64,000 bases of DNA from Neckera pumila (GCA_963969595.1 OZ018408.1:6383823-6447822), one strand, 5' to 3'; shown: positions 49,286 through 61,288, counted from the first letter of the stretch. A program made the numbers and translations. Notes: generated by a model from the letters alone, not told the origin.

Positions 49286-50137
49286 TGTAAAATCTTTTCA
49301 TAATGCGGAAAAGTGCATTGGAGGTTTGAATTGCCGGCTTTGCATTAGGGCATTTTTTTTCAAAAGTGGCCAGAATGGAATGAGGTCTGCCTCAGTCTGG
49401 ATACTGTGCATGTTCCCGTCTCCGCATTGGGGACGCTCTTCACCTTATTCTATGCAGGGCACGGTAGCCATAATCAAAACATATACGGAGTATAGAAAAA
49501 GAAACTCGACTGAGTAGGCAGGGCGGCTTGTTTTTTTTCTCATCAATTCTTGCACGTGCAATCTGAGAATGGAACTGGGGGCCCTGACATTGATGTCACT
49601 GCCCGGGAGAAAAATCTGGGCAGACTGACACTCTCACCGGGCAGTGCTCCCAATTTTGTTTTATATTCAGCTTAGCGGCTCGGCTGAGCTTGGCCTCAGA
49701 AATTCAGGGCCCTGGAAGGCCGGCAAGAGAGACCGACGGTCAGGGACCGAATTGATGAGGGCTGGGAAGATGCCATTTGCAATGAGCGCATTGGAGTGTT
49801 CAGAGCCACTTGGCCTTCCCACCGCGACTGAGACGGAATTCAGGGCACCCCGGGTTCCATAACATTCAGTAGAGTCTGCCTTAGTTCCCTCTCTGGACTG
49901 TCTGGAGTCCTCATCCACGAAATTCATCCTCACATAATTACTTAATGTAAGCTTGAGTATCAGAATAGTGCCAATACATTATGGTATGTTCCATTCTTTT
50001 GTTAACTTTAGGACCAGACATACAAATCAACAAATGTTTGTAGAAAAAGATGTTGGCAAAGAATCCAATGAGTAATGCATTACAACAATTTGCAACAAAT
50101 TTTGGGTTTTCAAGTGATAAAACAACTCTATATATAT
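49286..50137. other. Intergenic region, locally GC-richer
   Basis: No gene supported. A 10-base inverted pair CACTGCCCGG / CCGGGCAGTG (49597-49606 and 49637-49646) could form a small hairpin. An open frame at 49667-49933 on the minus strand shows no known domain. Confidence 0.4.
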
Positions 50138-51341
50138 CCATGGGATGGTAGGAGGTAGAACAACCCATGTGGGGCACATAGTTAAGTCAAAAACAAAGAA
50201 TTGTGCTAAAAGTAGAATTTCAGACCTCATTTAGGCATAGTAGATTAACTTTTCTCAAAAACTTTGAACTAAAAAAAGTTGGTGAATGAAGATAAATTTC
50301 ACCTACAAAATCCGTTTGGCATTTTGAATCTCCAATCAAAAGTTATGGACAAATTTGAGAGAGGGATTGGAATGAACATTTTCTTTAACATTTTTAAAAA
50401 TCTTCTCTCAAATTTGTCCATAACGTTTAATTGGAGATTCAAAATGCCAAACGGGTTTTTTGTAGGTGAAACTTATCTTCATTCACCAACTTTTTTTAGT
50501 TCAGAGTTTTTTGAGAAAAGTTATTCTACTATACCTAAATGAGGTTTGAATTTTTTTCTTAACACCATTCTTTGTTTTTAACCCCTAAAGTTCCATGACT
50601 ATGTTTTCACTAAAAAGACTCAAAAATTGCCATTTTAAGTACAAGTATCAAATTTTTGAGCAAAAACTTTTTTGACACATGTAACTGTAGGATCTTATAG
50701 TAAACTAGTTTTAGATGATGTGGAAAAAATTTCAAAATTTCTACCATGTGGATTGGAAGATATTAGCATCTGAATTGGCAAAAATCTTTTTTTTGTTCCT
50801 GCAAAAAATAGGGCAGTTGCACTTCACAAGGTCACATTTGTATGAAAAATGTCCAAAATGGTGGTGCTTCTTTGAATTATTTTTCCTAAACAAGTTGGCT
50901 ACATGCTTAAAAATGAACAAATCATTTGGAACTGTACAACATATACAAAAAAAATAGTGTGTAGAAAGAAGTAGAGAATGATTCAAAATACTAAATTGTT
51001 AAGAATTTAAATTATGTAATTGAAAGATTCCAATCCCAATGGTTGTAATGTTTTAATAAACAACCCAAATCCTATGATTTTGTTTTTTCAAAAAATATTA
51101 AAAATTGAGTTAACCCCTAAAGTCCCATTGTCCCCTCGGGGGACAAAATAGATTTTGGGCAGGCTCCTACGGTCTCAATATGTGCTGTAATTTTTTGAAT
51201 TTTTTTGTGAAGATAGAAAATCACATTATCTTTCTAAAAATGTAATTTATGTTTCAATCGATGCCCGGTAGCAAAAGTTATGGCAGAAAAATCCCAAATT
51301 TTAGTTAGGCGGGCAAAAAATAACCCTCACAAAAACTTTAA

Positions 51342-53191
51342 CCCCTAAAGGACGGAGACTATGTTTTCACCAAAAACGCTTCAAAAATGCCATTTTGAAT
51401 ATAAGTACCAAATTTTAGAAAAAAAACATTTTTGGACACATGTAACCGTGGGATCTTGTAGTAAACTGGTTTGAGAAGATGTGGAGAAAATTTCAGAATT
51501 TTCCACCATGTAGATTGCAAGATATTAGTGTTTGAATTGAGAAAAAGCCTTTTTTTGTCCCTGCGAAAAATCAGGCAGCTGCACTTCACAAGGTCACATT
51601 TATATGAAAAAATGTCCAAAATGGTGGTTACTCTTTGGAACCATTTTTGAAGTCAAGTTGGCTATATGCTTGAAAATTTTCAGATCATTTGGAATTGTAC
51701 AACATATAGGAAAAAAATAGTAAGTAGAAAGAAGTAGAGAATGATTCAAAACACTAAATTGTTAAGAATTTAATTATAGAATTGAAAAATGCCAATCTCA
51801 ATGGTTATAATGTTGTAATAACCTATCTACATCCAATGTTTTTGTTTTTTTTCAAAAATATTGAAAAATGAGTTAACCCCTAAAGGACCAACATGCTTTT
51901 TTTGGCCGTATAGAAATTTTGGGCAGGTACGTGTGACTAGAGATATCTATATTTGAGGCTGAAATTTTAATAGAAGGTGGGGGCGAGGAACATCTTCATG
52001 TGTATCAAGTTTCATGACATTTTGAAATACGAGTCAAAAGTTGTGACTTAATATGTTGCTTTTTTTCGTAACTGGGCAGTTTGGGCAGATCAGAAAAAAT
52101 CATTTTTTCCGGATTTTTTTTTTGAAATTGGTTCTCTACATTTAGATATACTTAAAAAGCTTTTGTTCATTCCATTTCAATCAATGAGTCAAAAGTTATG
52201 AGGGTTTTTGGTTTGCGGGCAGTTATGGATTGTCTACTCAAAAAAAATCGTTAAAGTTGTTTATTTAACTCAATTTTCAATATTTTTGGAAAAAAAAAAA
52301 AATCCTAGGATGTAAATTGATTATTACAACATTACAACCGTTGGGATTGGTATTTTTAAATTCCGTGATTAAAAGTTTAACAATTTAGTATTTTGAATCA
52401 TTTTCTACTTCTTTCTACTTACTATTTTTTTCCTATATGTTGTACAATTCCAAATGATGTGAAATTTTTCAAGCATATAGACAACTTGTTTAGGAAACTG
52501 AATTCAAAGAAGCACCACCTTTATCGTCATTTTTTCATTGAAAAGTGAGCTTGCAAAGTGCAGCTGCCCGTTTTTTTGCAGGATTGAAAAAATGGTTTTC
52601 AAGACTTTGAATGCTTATATCTTATGATCCACATGGTGGAATTTTCTGAAATTTTTACCACATGTTTTCAAGATATCATACTACAAGATCCTACGGTTAC
52701 ATGTGTCAAAAATTGTTTTTTTCCCAAAATTTGGTAGTTGTATTAGAAATGGCATTTTTGGAGCATTTTTGGTGAGAACATAGTCATGAAACTTTAGGGG
52801 TTAAATAAGGGACTTCAAAGTTTATTTTAGAGTAGGGAATCCACAACTATCCGCAAACTAGAACCCCTCATAATTTTGATTTCATAAACCAAAATGAAAT
52901 AACTCTAGACCTAAAATTGCATATATTGATCTAAAGAACCAGTTTCAATTTTTTTTTTTTTAAATGATTTTTTAAGAATTTTTTGAGCTGCCCGCTGAGC
53001 AATGAAAATGACATATTATGCAATAACTTTTTGACAATGTAGTCAAATGTTATGAAAATTGTTGGGCCTTAAAGCTACTCCTTGGGAAAATGCTGTGTGA
53101 AAATTTCAAAGAAAATAAACAAAAACTCCGCTTGTAGTGAGCTACCCAGAAAAGCTATGTTCTCAAAAAAGCATGTTCAGGCGTTTAGGGG
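51342..53191 (+). mobile_element. TTAA element 10, subfamily A, split by element 11
   Basis: TTAA at 51338-51341 and 53192-53195. Close to element 1 in both halves. Interrupted at TTAA 51873-51876, the homologue of the free TTAA near 734 in element 1. Own length 922 bp after removing element 11 and one duplication. Confidence 0.88.
51877..52800 (-). mobile_element. TTAA element 11, subfamily B, innermost of the nest, 924 bp
   Basis: TTAA at 51873-51876 and 52801-52804, ends CCCCTAAAGGACC and 'ctttagggg'. Matches element 4 at the left ('gggcaggtacgtgtgac') and shares its right end with reversed A elements. Uninterrupted, hence the most recent insertion in this stack. Confidence 0.88.
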
Positions 53192-53513
53192 TTAAATTAA
53201 GAATTTTAAAAATTTGTTTCATATAGACTTTATTTTCATCTATATGAGAAGCTTTGATTCATTCCATTTTGATTTGTTGTGCAAAAGTTATGGACAATCT
53301 TATTTTTCGGGCAATTAGAACATCTTTTTGAAAAAATAACTTGTAGGATTCATTTTTGAACTCAATTTTGACAATTAAAAAAAAAAAAAAGTCTTACAAG
53401 GTTAAGATTTATTGTTAGAACAATCTCACCATTGAGATTTTTATATTTCAACCCTACCTTAGAGCTATTAATGATTTTGTTTTTCCTTCAATCTTGAACC
53501 TATTTCTACTTAA

Positions 53514-54436
53514 CCCCTAAAGGACCAAACGGCGTTTTTTGGCAACATAGCAATTTTGGGAAGCTCATTGCGGACGGAATTTTTTTTTTTTTTCTTTGAA
53601 AATTTCACAAAATGTGTGCCCAAGGAGTAGCTTTAAGGCCCAACAATTTTCAAAACTTTTGACTACATGGTTAAAAAATTATTGGATGATATGTCATTTT
53701 CAATGGTCAGCGGGCAGCTCAAAAAGAATCTGAAAAATCACTTTTTAAAAAAAATAAAATTGAAATTGGTTCTTTAGATTTATATACACGGGTAAAGCTT
53801 TGAATTATTCCATTTTGATTTATGATATGAAAATTATGAGGTGTTCTAATTTGCGGGTAGTGATGGATTCCCGACTCTAAATTAAACTTTGAAGTCCTTT
53901 ATTTAATTCAATTTTTAATATTTTTTGAAAAAAATAAAAGCATAGGATGTATATTGTTTATTGAAACACTACAACCATTGGGATTGACATTTTTCAATTC
54001 TTTAATTAAATTCTTAACAATTTAGTGTTTTGAATCATTCTCCACTTCTTTCTACTTAATATTTTTCTCCTATATGTTGTATAATTCCAAATGATTTGAA
54101 AATTTTCAAGCATGTAGCCAACTTGCTTTGAAGAATGAATTCAAGTAGTAACCACCATTTTGGGCATTTTTTCATTTAAATGTGACCTTGTGAAGTGCAA
54201 CTGCCCGGGTTTCCGCAGGGCCAAAAAAAGGTTTTTTGTCAATTCAAATGCTAATATCTTGCAATCTACAAGGTGGAAAATTCTGAATTTTTTTCCACAT
54301 ACTCTCAAACAAGTTTACTACAAGATCCTACGGTTACATGTGTCAAAAAATGTTTTTTTACTAAATTGTGGTACTTGTATTAGAAATGGCAATTTTGGAG
54401 TGTTTTTGGTGAAAACATAGTCTATGACTTGTAGGG
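53514..54436 (-). mobile_element. TTAA element 12, subfamily A, reversed, 923 bp
   Basis: TTAA at 53510-53513 and 54437-54440. Left end CCCCTAAAGGACC; the right end 'cttgtaggg' has lost one G. Similar to element 2 over its whole length. Its own internal TTAA (near 53911, 'tttatttaattcaa') is unoccupied. Confidence 0.87.
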
Positions 54437-55294
54437 TTAACAAATTTTTAATGAGTGAAAACTAAGTGTTTCTTTTTTGAATTTTTTTCCTAGATTCTCA
54501 ACTCAATTTTTCATCATATAAAATTAGAAATTCAAAATCATTAGAGCAAAAATTTTAAGTTAAGAAGGTTCAAAACCAAAAAATGTAGTTGAACAAGGTG
54601 CAAAAATACTTGATTTCTTCACTTTAAATGCAAATACCTTGCAATCTACACGGTCAAAGTTTCTAAAATTTCTTCCACACATTCTTACACTAGTGTAGTA
54701 TAAGATTCTATGGTTACATATGCAAAAAACACATTAAATTTTTTTTTTGCTCTTTGCTATAGAAATGATAGTTTTGAGTGTTTTTTTTATGGAAAAAGGG
54801 CCTTGGGACTTTAGGGGTTAAATAAACAACTTCAAAGCTTATTTCAGAGTAAAGAATCCGTAACTGCCCATAAACTAAAAAACCTCATAACTTTTTATTC
54901 ATTCGTCAAAATGGAATGATTTAAAGCTTCCCATGTATATAACACTCTAGAAAACCAATTTCAAATTTTTATTTTTGAAAAAAGTGATTTTTTTAGACCT
55001 GCCCAGACTGCCCGCTTGGTGAAAAAAGTAACATATTAGGCCATAACTTTTGACTCCTATTTTGAAATGTCATGAAATTTAGTGCACATGAAAGATATTC
55101 CTCGTTTCCACCTCCTATTAAAATTTCAGCTTAAAATATGAAACTCTCTAGTTCCAAGTACCTGCCCAAAATCGCTATATTGCTAAAAATAGCAGGGTGG
55201 TCCTTTAGGGGTTAACTTAACTATGTGGTTGAGAAACTACAAATTCTAATTTATTTATCCCATACGGATTGTTCTACCTCCTACCACCCCATAG

Positions 55295-57540
55295 GTAAGG
55301 TAAACGACCCCATTGTGGTCAAATGGCCCATGATGGACACCTAATGACCCAATTGTTTTTTTTGAGACCACAATCAATGTTTTACATGGTAGTTATGGAG
55401 TAATTAGTGACCTCAATAGGTACTTCCAACTTTTCAATGTAAAATTCTTTGTAGAAATTGATTTTTTAGGTCTTCCATGTTTGAAAATGTTGTGACTGAA
55501 TTGGGTAAGAAGGTGACCATATTAGATTCAAATTTTGTTGGTCATGAGGTAGCCTACAGACCCCTATGGGCTGACCACTTCAAAAATTCAAAACTAATTC
55601 ATACTTGGTCCAAAAAATATAATTTCAATGTCCACACTGTCTCTCACACTTATCTTCATGTGGAAAAAAATTTGAAAAATTTCAGCAATGGCATGAGGGC
55701 ACACTCCTTATTATGACCTCAATGGTGTCTTTTGCCTTATATAAAGAGCTTCTCTGGTCATTTGAAAACACAAAACATGAATGACAATCACATCAAAGTG
55801 ATGTATTTCAAGCATTGAGATAATTGATCTTTATAAATTGATTGCCATTTTGAATAAGTTTGCTATTTTATGTACAATTTTGTTTCAAAGTATTTAATTT
55901 GCTATTGATCCTAATGTGCAGCTATGACCTTGTAACTGACCAAGGAATCCAGCTGAGTTCTAACAAATTTCACTAAGTGTCCTTATAGTTACTAATTTGG
56001 TGTGGAATATACCACACCATTTTATCCCTCTGATGAAATGATGTGATATATTCCACACCATTCCGTCTGGAGAAGGCGGTATCAGTGACTGCTACTGAAT
56101 GTTACGTCAGTTAAGTTATTTGGGGTGGTTTTCACATGTGAAAAATGTTAAGTACTACACATTGGAGAATGGATGAAATTGCCAAAATTCATCCACCCAC
56201 AAAAAGATGATAATGTCATACTTGGATAAATGGATAGGTGTCGCAACTAGAATTTTTGGTTTTCCTTTGCTTACCTAAATGTTGGAACAAAAATGGGTAA
56301 TTAGGATCCGGATCCTGTTAGGGGGCAGAAGAAAACTGAAGATAGACAATGCTGATCTAGTAAGGAGAAAACTGGATCTGACCTGGTCAGAATGTTAGTA
56401 CTCAGGAGCAGAATTACATCCGAATCTCACCTCAGATCGGACTAGGGTTGAACCGGATTGATATGGATTGGACCGGAAAAGGTCATAATGACCAGCCAAG
56501 GGTCTTAGGTCGTCGATAGACAAAGGCTGGTCGTCCCCATTTTCACTCTTTTACTTCCCTCGAGTTTTGGAGTTGACTTTGAGCGCTTTTACGCCTCCGT
56601 TTGTGCCAGAGCCGTTGTGTGGGTGTGAATCTCAGACCGGGTACGTCAGGGTGTAGGAGAGGTAGAGATTGTGTGGGTTGCAGATTTTGTGTTGTCTTCC
56701 GGTTGAGATCGGACGAGAGGAAGTGAGGAACGGGACGTTGTCCTGATGGAAATTCTTCCATCATGTAAATAATTGATTTAATCTTTATTAACTCTACATA
56801 CAATATTTAATAAAAGTGGTTTGGTCGTGGTGAGAACCACAGTTATTAAGGGCAGTTTGCACCTTATAGGCGCTCACTGTTCTTGTTACATGCATAGTTC
56901 AGGGGGGTAGGTAGCAGGTTGGCTGGTACAACTTTCCTGCCTCACTAGCGTGCCAAGCCGTGGGCCGCCCAAGCCAATCAACAAGCTATCAGGATTCAAA
57001 CTCAAATCGATGGATTTTGGGCCCGGACCAGCTGGTGACCTTTGACCACCGCTTCTTCAGCCAACCAAATCCACGACTTGGCGAGTGGAGATTTATTTTA
57101 GAACTTTTAGTACAACTTTACGGCATATAGAGGCCTTTTATAGGGATCTTTAATAATCCCTTAGTTTTATTTTATTAGGTTTAGATTGGAGATGGTTTAA
57201 ATATTGGCCTTCTGATTAAATAAAATGGCTAGGGAATGCACATATATAGTAGTGTAAAGAGGGCAAGAAAATATACTTTTCTTTTGGATGGACTTTAGAG
57301 ATAAGAGTATGGGTTGATGTGCTCCACTCTCACCTTAGAAAGGGGAAAAAGAAAGATAAGGAGATTCCTTGTGTATGTTGAGGGTGTGTGGAAAAATGTG
57401 TTTATGTGGTTTTTTTGGGGAGAGAACCAAATTTCGAGGAGAGATATCTCCATATGTATAAAAGTTTTTGAAATGAAAATTTGTGAGTTTGTTCCTTGTG
57501 AAATTAACTTTTTAAAATGAATTTGCAAGCTTGATATGAA
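55295..57540. other. Intergenic region without supported genes
   Basis: Open frame 55477-55716 (+) shows no known domain. A 13-base inverted pair GGTGTGGAATATA / TATATTCCACACC lies at 55999-56011 and 56047-56059. The region 56280-57060 is GC-richer and may be old retroelement sequence, but I cannot name it. Confidence 0.4.
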
Positions 57541-57544
57541 GGGT

Positions 57545-57955
57545 TATTGAGGGAGTTGTGATAGTTTGAAGGTAGAAAGTTTGCAATTACCCAACTAAGA
57601 GGAGCCGAGACTTTCGAGGCCTACAACAAATGGATAGTAGTTTGAATTTGAATGAAATTTTGTGAGGTTGAAGATTATGTGACTAGCTTTTCAAAAACTT
57701 ATTATACTTCATAATTGGAGTATTTTTGAGAGAGATATGAAGATTTAAAGGTGGAGAGGTTTGCTAACTTTAGAGAACAAAGGCCGAGACTTGTTCTGTC
57801 TATAGTGTCTGGATAGTAGCTTAAAATGAGCTGAATTTTGAAGGAGTATTAGTATATTTTGTTAGCTTTCCAAAAAAGCTAAGATACTTAACATTTGAAG
57901 TTGTGAGGCATCTGTAGCATTAGTTTGAAGTTCAGAGATATTTTGGAGTTAGTTT
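57545..57955. repeat. Diverged tandem repeat, period about 178 bp
   Basis: Two full units and part of a third share, in order, a motif like 'gagg(t)ttgc', 'ggccgagacttgt' / 'gagccgagactttcg', 'ggatagtag', 'ttagctttccaaaaaa' and 'tacttaacatttgaag'. The units are well diverged. No coding region. Confidence 0.6.
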
Positions 57956-58555
57956 TCGGGTTTTTTGTTGTGTTTTTGAACACTTCGAGAATACAAGACA
58001 AGGAGAAATGAAAAGATGAAGAGTTGAAGACCCTTCTGCATTGTGGTTTGTGGCCTGATTTGTTTATTTGTTATTCCCAGCCGATTTTGGAAGCTAGTTG
58101 TTTTTCTTTTCTATATTGTAAACTTGTTGTGAGCTCTGTGGGAATTCAAGAGTAGTCCCATTTTGTATTTGTGGCGACAAAGTAGGATTAATCATCCACA
58201 TGGTCGATCTTATATGTTGTTCCCACCGGTGAGGCACGATTGTTGGTCACCGTGGGTTTAAAGTTTAGGAGCCTATCATCCGAACGGCATCTCGTGTTAT
58301 GCTGTCCCGTTTTACCCGTCCGAGGCCCAAGGTTTCTTGTTACCTACCTGATCGAACCCTAACCCGTTTAGAGCCAATACATGATAGGCTAACGGGGAGG
58401 AGTTTGAAGATCGAAGTTTGAAGATTGAAGACTGAAGATCAAAAGACACGAAGGTTGTTTGAAGTCTCTAGCTAACTTATCCCAGTTGCAGCCAAATACC
58501 CTGTATATTTCCAAAGCGCGCTCTTTTCAACCTGACACCGGGTTGTAAAATACCG
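57956..58555. other. Spacer next to the decayed gypsy element
   Basis: No coding region is supported. A GC-richer block at 58180-58400 may be non-coding retroelement sequence, but no terminal repeat could be matched. Confidence 0.35.
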
Positions 58556-58790
58556 CATTAGATGATATATGGGGGTCGCGGAGGGCCGTTTCAGGCCTGT
58601 TCCCTGATCTGTCCAGATCCAGTGAACGCCGGTACGGGTGTGTCAAAAAAAATTTTTTTTTTTACCAAAATATCATTTTAAGCAATTTTTTTTTTTAAAG
58701 TGACATGGCAGTTGCTCGACCACGTCAGCCAGTTGCTGCTGCCCGTTCCCAGACTGCGGGAACGCAGCAAACAGCAGGGAAACTCACAGT
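58556..58790 (+). repeat. 235-bp repeat, second copy, at the edge of the gypsy relic
   Basis: Inverted partner of 32796-33030. It ends within a few bases of the point where the reverse-transcriptase reading breaks off (58794), so its insertion or an associated deletion may have truncated the retrotransposon. Confidence 0.62.
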
Positions 58791-58793
58791 CTT

Positions 58794-59260
58794 CTAAGAC
58801 CCCTGAATCTCATGTAATGTTTTAAATTTGTGACCAAACGCCATTCGTATTCTATGATATGCTTGTCCCACGTCCAATGTAGTAAAAATAGTGGCCCCTA
58901 TTAGCCAATCGATAAGTTTGGGGATCAATGGCAATGGGTAGCCGTTTCGTGTTGTCACCTTGTTAAGATTTCTGTAGTCTATGCAAACCCTAATAGATCC
59001 ATCCTTTTTTTTAGCAAATTCAATTGGTGCAGACACTGAGGATTTGGACCACCGGATCTGGCCTTTGCCCAAATTCTCTTCAAGATATTGCCGCAATTCT
59101 TCTAATTTTGCTGGTGACATGGGACGCAATCCAGTGTTGCAAGGTTTCTGCCCCTCTTAAATTCAATTTTCATATCCGCGGGCCCGTGATTTGGGAGCTC
59201 ATTACAGGCTTCTTTGCTAAAGGTTCCTTGGAGGTCTTGATAATGGGCTGGAATCTAGTC
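58794..59260 (-). pseudogene. Reverse transcriptase N-terminal part of the gypsy relic
   Basis: The reading starts near FSKEACNELPNHGPADMKIEF (frame 1, up to about 59150), then after a shift continues KLEELRQYLEENLGKGQIR, SAPIEFAKKKDGSIRVCIDY, YPLPLIPKLID and TTLDVGQAYHRIRM. These are fingers and first palm motifs, ending before the YxDD-type active site. It stops at 58794. Confidence 0.85.
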
Positions 59261-59736
59261 TTTTTGCAGTATTCCAGTCTCCTTGTCATCTAACAAATCT
59301 GACACTTGCAAGGCTTAGAGTTGAGCTTCTTTCGCGGACAATCAAAATCTTGTAGCTGACACCATTACATATTTTGGTGCCTTTATTTCCACTTTTGAGT
59401 ATGTGGGATTATTCTGCTCTGTGGGGCCTAATGTACCCTTATTTTTAAGCCCAATTGTCGTGGGATTGCTTGGGTGGATTGCTGCCTAGCTCTTGGCCCT
59501 CTCGATACTTTCTCCTTTCCTGGCCCTGTGGCCACAGTTTCCTTCCTTGAACCAATGCACCTCCCCTCTTTGCATTCTCCTCCCGAACCCTGCAAATAGG
59601 TTTGCTGGCACTATCCTGATTCAAATGTTACAATTTTTTGACCCCAACGAATAGTGGGGTTGTGGTAACTTAGCCAAGGCGTCCCTAAGATGCAAGGGTA
59701 TCGCCTTGTGTTGGTTATATCCGCCACTAGCACCTC

Positions 59737-60114
59737 TCAATGGTTCCCAATTCCTAATTCCAAAATAGCCTCGTGCGTAATGAGACCGGAATTTATAATT
59801 TGACTGTCAATGACTTGCACCTCTCTTGGATGAATTTTTTGTGTAATCTGAGCATGGCACTCTTGGGCAAATTGGGGATGCACAAAGACGCTGGTAGCTC
59901 CGGAATCCACCAAATTGCAAGCCCTAACCGAATTGATTGTATAGTCCAAGGTTAAGTGTGACTGTGGATTGGTGGTAGCTCGTAGGTAGAGGGGCATCGT
60001 TGACTCTTCCAATTGCTCCAATTCGCTAATTATCTTGCTGCTCCTTGATTGATTTGTATCTCCTTTTGTTGAATTTCTAGGTTGGAAACCTCTTCTTGGT
60101 TCAACCATTCCCAA
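59737..60114 (-). pseudogene. Aspartic protease of the gypsy relic
   Basis: Contains the retropepsin-type motif LVDSGATSVFV and a following hydrophobic ILELGIGNH. It is one open fragment of about 125 codons, separated from gag and reverse transcriptase by broken sequence. Confidence 0.8.
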
Positions 60115-60275
60115 ACCCCATGTGGCAGATATTGCAGTTTGAATCGGCCCTAGGTACCGAGATGATGTGCTCAGTCCCGGGCCTTGCCTTTTTCCGAGTC
60201 GGATACTTCTTTGCTTGTCGAAATTGACAATGATTTAGAAAGATTGGTCAGGCATTTTGCTCTAACGTGTTCCAC

Positions 60276-61288
60276 CTATCCACAACCCCAACATTTACCT
60301 TGTCGTTGGTATTCAAGACATTCTACAGCCGTTTTTGCCAATGCGGTGGACACATGTATCGCATCAAGCTTCATTGACGTGGGCCCCGAATCCCTTTGAG
60401 GCGATTGAGGATGCCAGCCTCGGTCTCGTGAATTGAAATTAGAAGACGAAAAACGCTGACTTTGGCGTTGGTTCCATAACAATTCATCAATTCGAGTGGC
60501 CATGGCCATCCACTCCTGAAGCCTGCATGGCTGAGTCTTGGCCGTTGCAATTGAATCTAATATCTCATCCTTGAGGCCCCCATGGAACCTTGTCATCAAA
60601 CTAGATTCATTCCAATCCACTTGTGGTGCATGTTCGTTGAAAGTAAAGATATATGTTGCCACCAATCTCGTTTGTCAAATTTTCCAAAGGCGATCTTCGG
60701 CATTACTCCTCCCATCCATGTCTCCATAAACCGAAATCACCGCTTCCCCAAAACCATCATAATTATGTAGTGGATCATGATGACGCCCTTCATCAAGCGC
60801 CTGGAGCATGGGCATTGCCCAATTTTTTGTTGCTCCAGTCATGTAGGACAAAGCGTATGCAATTTTATCTTCGTCATAACGATAGGTTCTTGGTATTCCC
60901 CGGAAAACCAATCAAAGCTGCGTGAACCATTTGTAGACCTCCCCAGCTTTTCTGCCAGAATTTTTTTCAGGTGGGGCCACTTTGAGCTCCTGACTCTCAA
61001 AATCCAAATTGGCATGACCCTCTTCTTTTGGATGGTCTCTGGCACCTCCTTCCATCATGACCGAAAAGGTACAGGATGCTATAATGGAATCGCCCGTTCT
61101 GAAAGCTGTTGAATGATTTGTGGGATCGCCTTCCGAAATACTGACTGCACCTGCTGTTGTATAAACATAGCCAACTCTGGTCCCATCCCGTCAGACAACA
61201 GGGCCGCGCACATGGCTGGTGGTGAGGGCTGGGTTCGCAGCCTCACCAGCTGAGGCGGGCCCCCATCCACCACCAGCCAGTTCAACAC
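60276..61288 (-). pseudogene. gag of the gypsy relic
   Basis: Several fragments in different frames: an N-terminal helical part (MFIQQQVQSVFRKAIPQIIQ, near 61180), a middle part (RGIPRTYRYDEDKIAYALSY, near 60880) and a C-terminal part (MTRFHGGLKDEILDSIATAK, near 60590) leading to a zinc knuckle. The knuckle reads CWGCG, then a TAG stop, then EHVRAKC (60280-60240), so a stop sits inside the CCHC motif. Non-functional. Confidence 0.75.

Larger units (their letters stand above)
51114..54817 (+). mobile_element. TTAA element 9, subfamily C, holding two insertions
   Basis: TTAA at 51110-51113 and 54818-54821. Left end 'cccctaaagtcccattg', right end 'gggactttagggg'. It contains element 10 (51342-53191) and element 12 (53514-54436), each with its own TTAA pair. 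Without them its length is 923 bp. It matches intact element 7 along the remaining parts. Confidence 0.87.
50582..55211 (+). mobile_element. TTAA element 8, subfamily B, outermost of the nest
   Basis: TTAA at 50578-50581 and 55212-55215; left end CCCCTAAAG, right end GGTCCTTTAGGGG. It is interrupted at its internal TTAA (51110-51113) by element 9. Own sequence is 50582-51113 plus 54822-55211, 922 bp after removing the insert and one duplication. The right part has the B-type 'caagtacctgcccaaaatcg'. Confidence 0.87.
50138..55294. repeat. Foldback (long inverted) repeat, right arm split by the TTAA nest
   Basis: The left arm 50138-50361 and the right arm 50405-50577 plus 55212-55294 are reverse complements with a loop of about 43 bases. 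The clearest core is 50225-50361 against 50405-50544. The right arm stops at the TTAA where the nest begins and resumes after it: left-arm 'cttaactatgtg' and 'ttgttctacctcctacca' (in reverse) reappear at 55215-55285. An extra 31 bases lie in the right arm after 'ctatgtgg'. A related single arm lies at 33826-33970. Confidence 0.78.
58794..61288 (-). mobile_element. Decayed Ty3/gypsy retrotransposon: gag, protease, partial reverse transcriptase
   Basis: On the minus strand the order is gag (61288-60276), protease (60114-59737), reverse transcriptase (about 59260-58794), the Ty3/gypsy order. RNase H and integrase are missing and no LTR was found. Reading is broken by stops and shifts in each part. 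The left neighbour is the 235-bp repeat; the right neighbour is the Harbinger element. Confidence 0.85.

Noticed and set aside
51359..51619. Homologous 86-codon frames in two A-type elements (51359-51619 minus and 54160-54420 plus)
   Set aside because: They begin with TTG, not ATG, and the equivalent place in element 1 has an early stop. Shared openness simply reflects that the copies are homologous.
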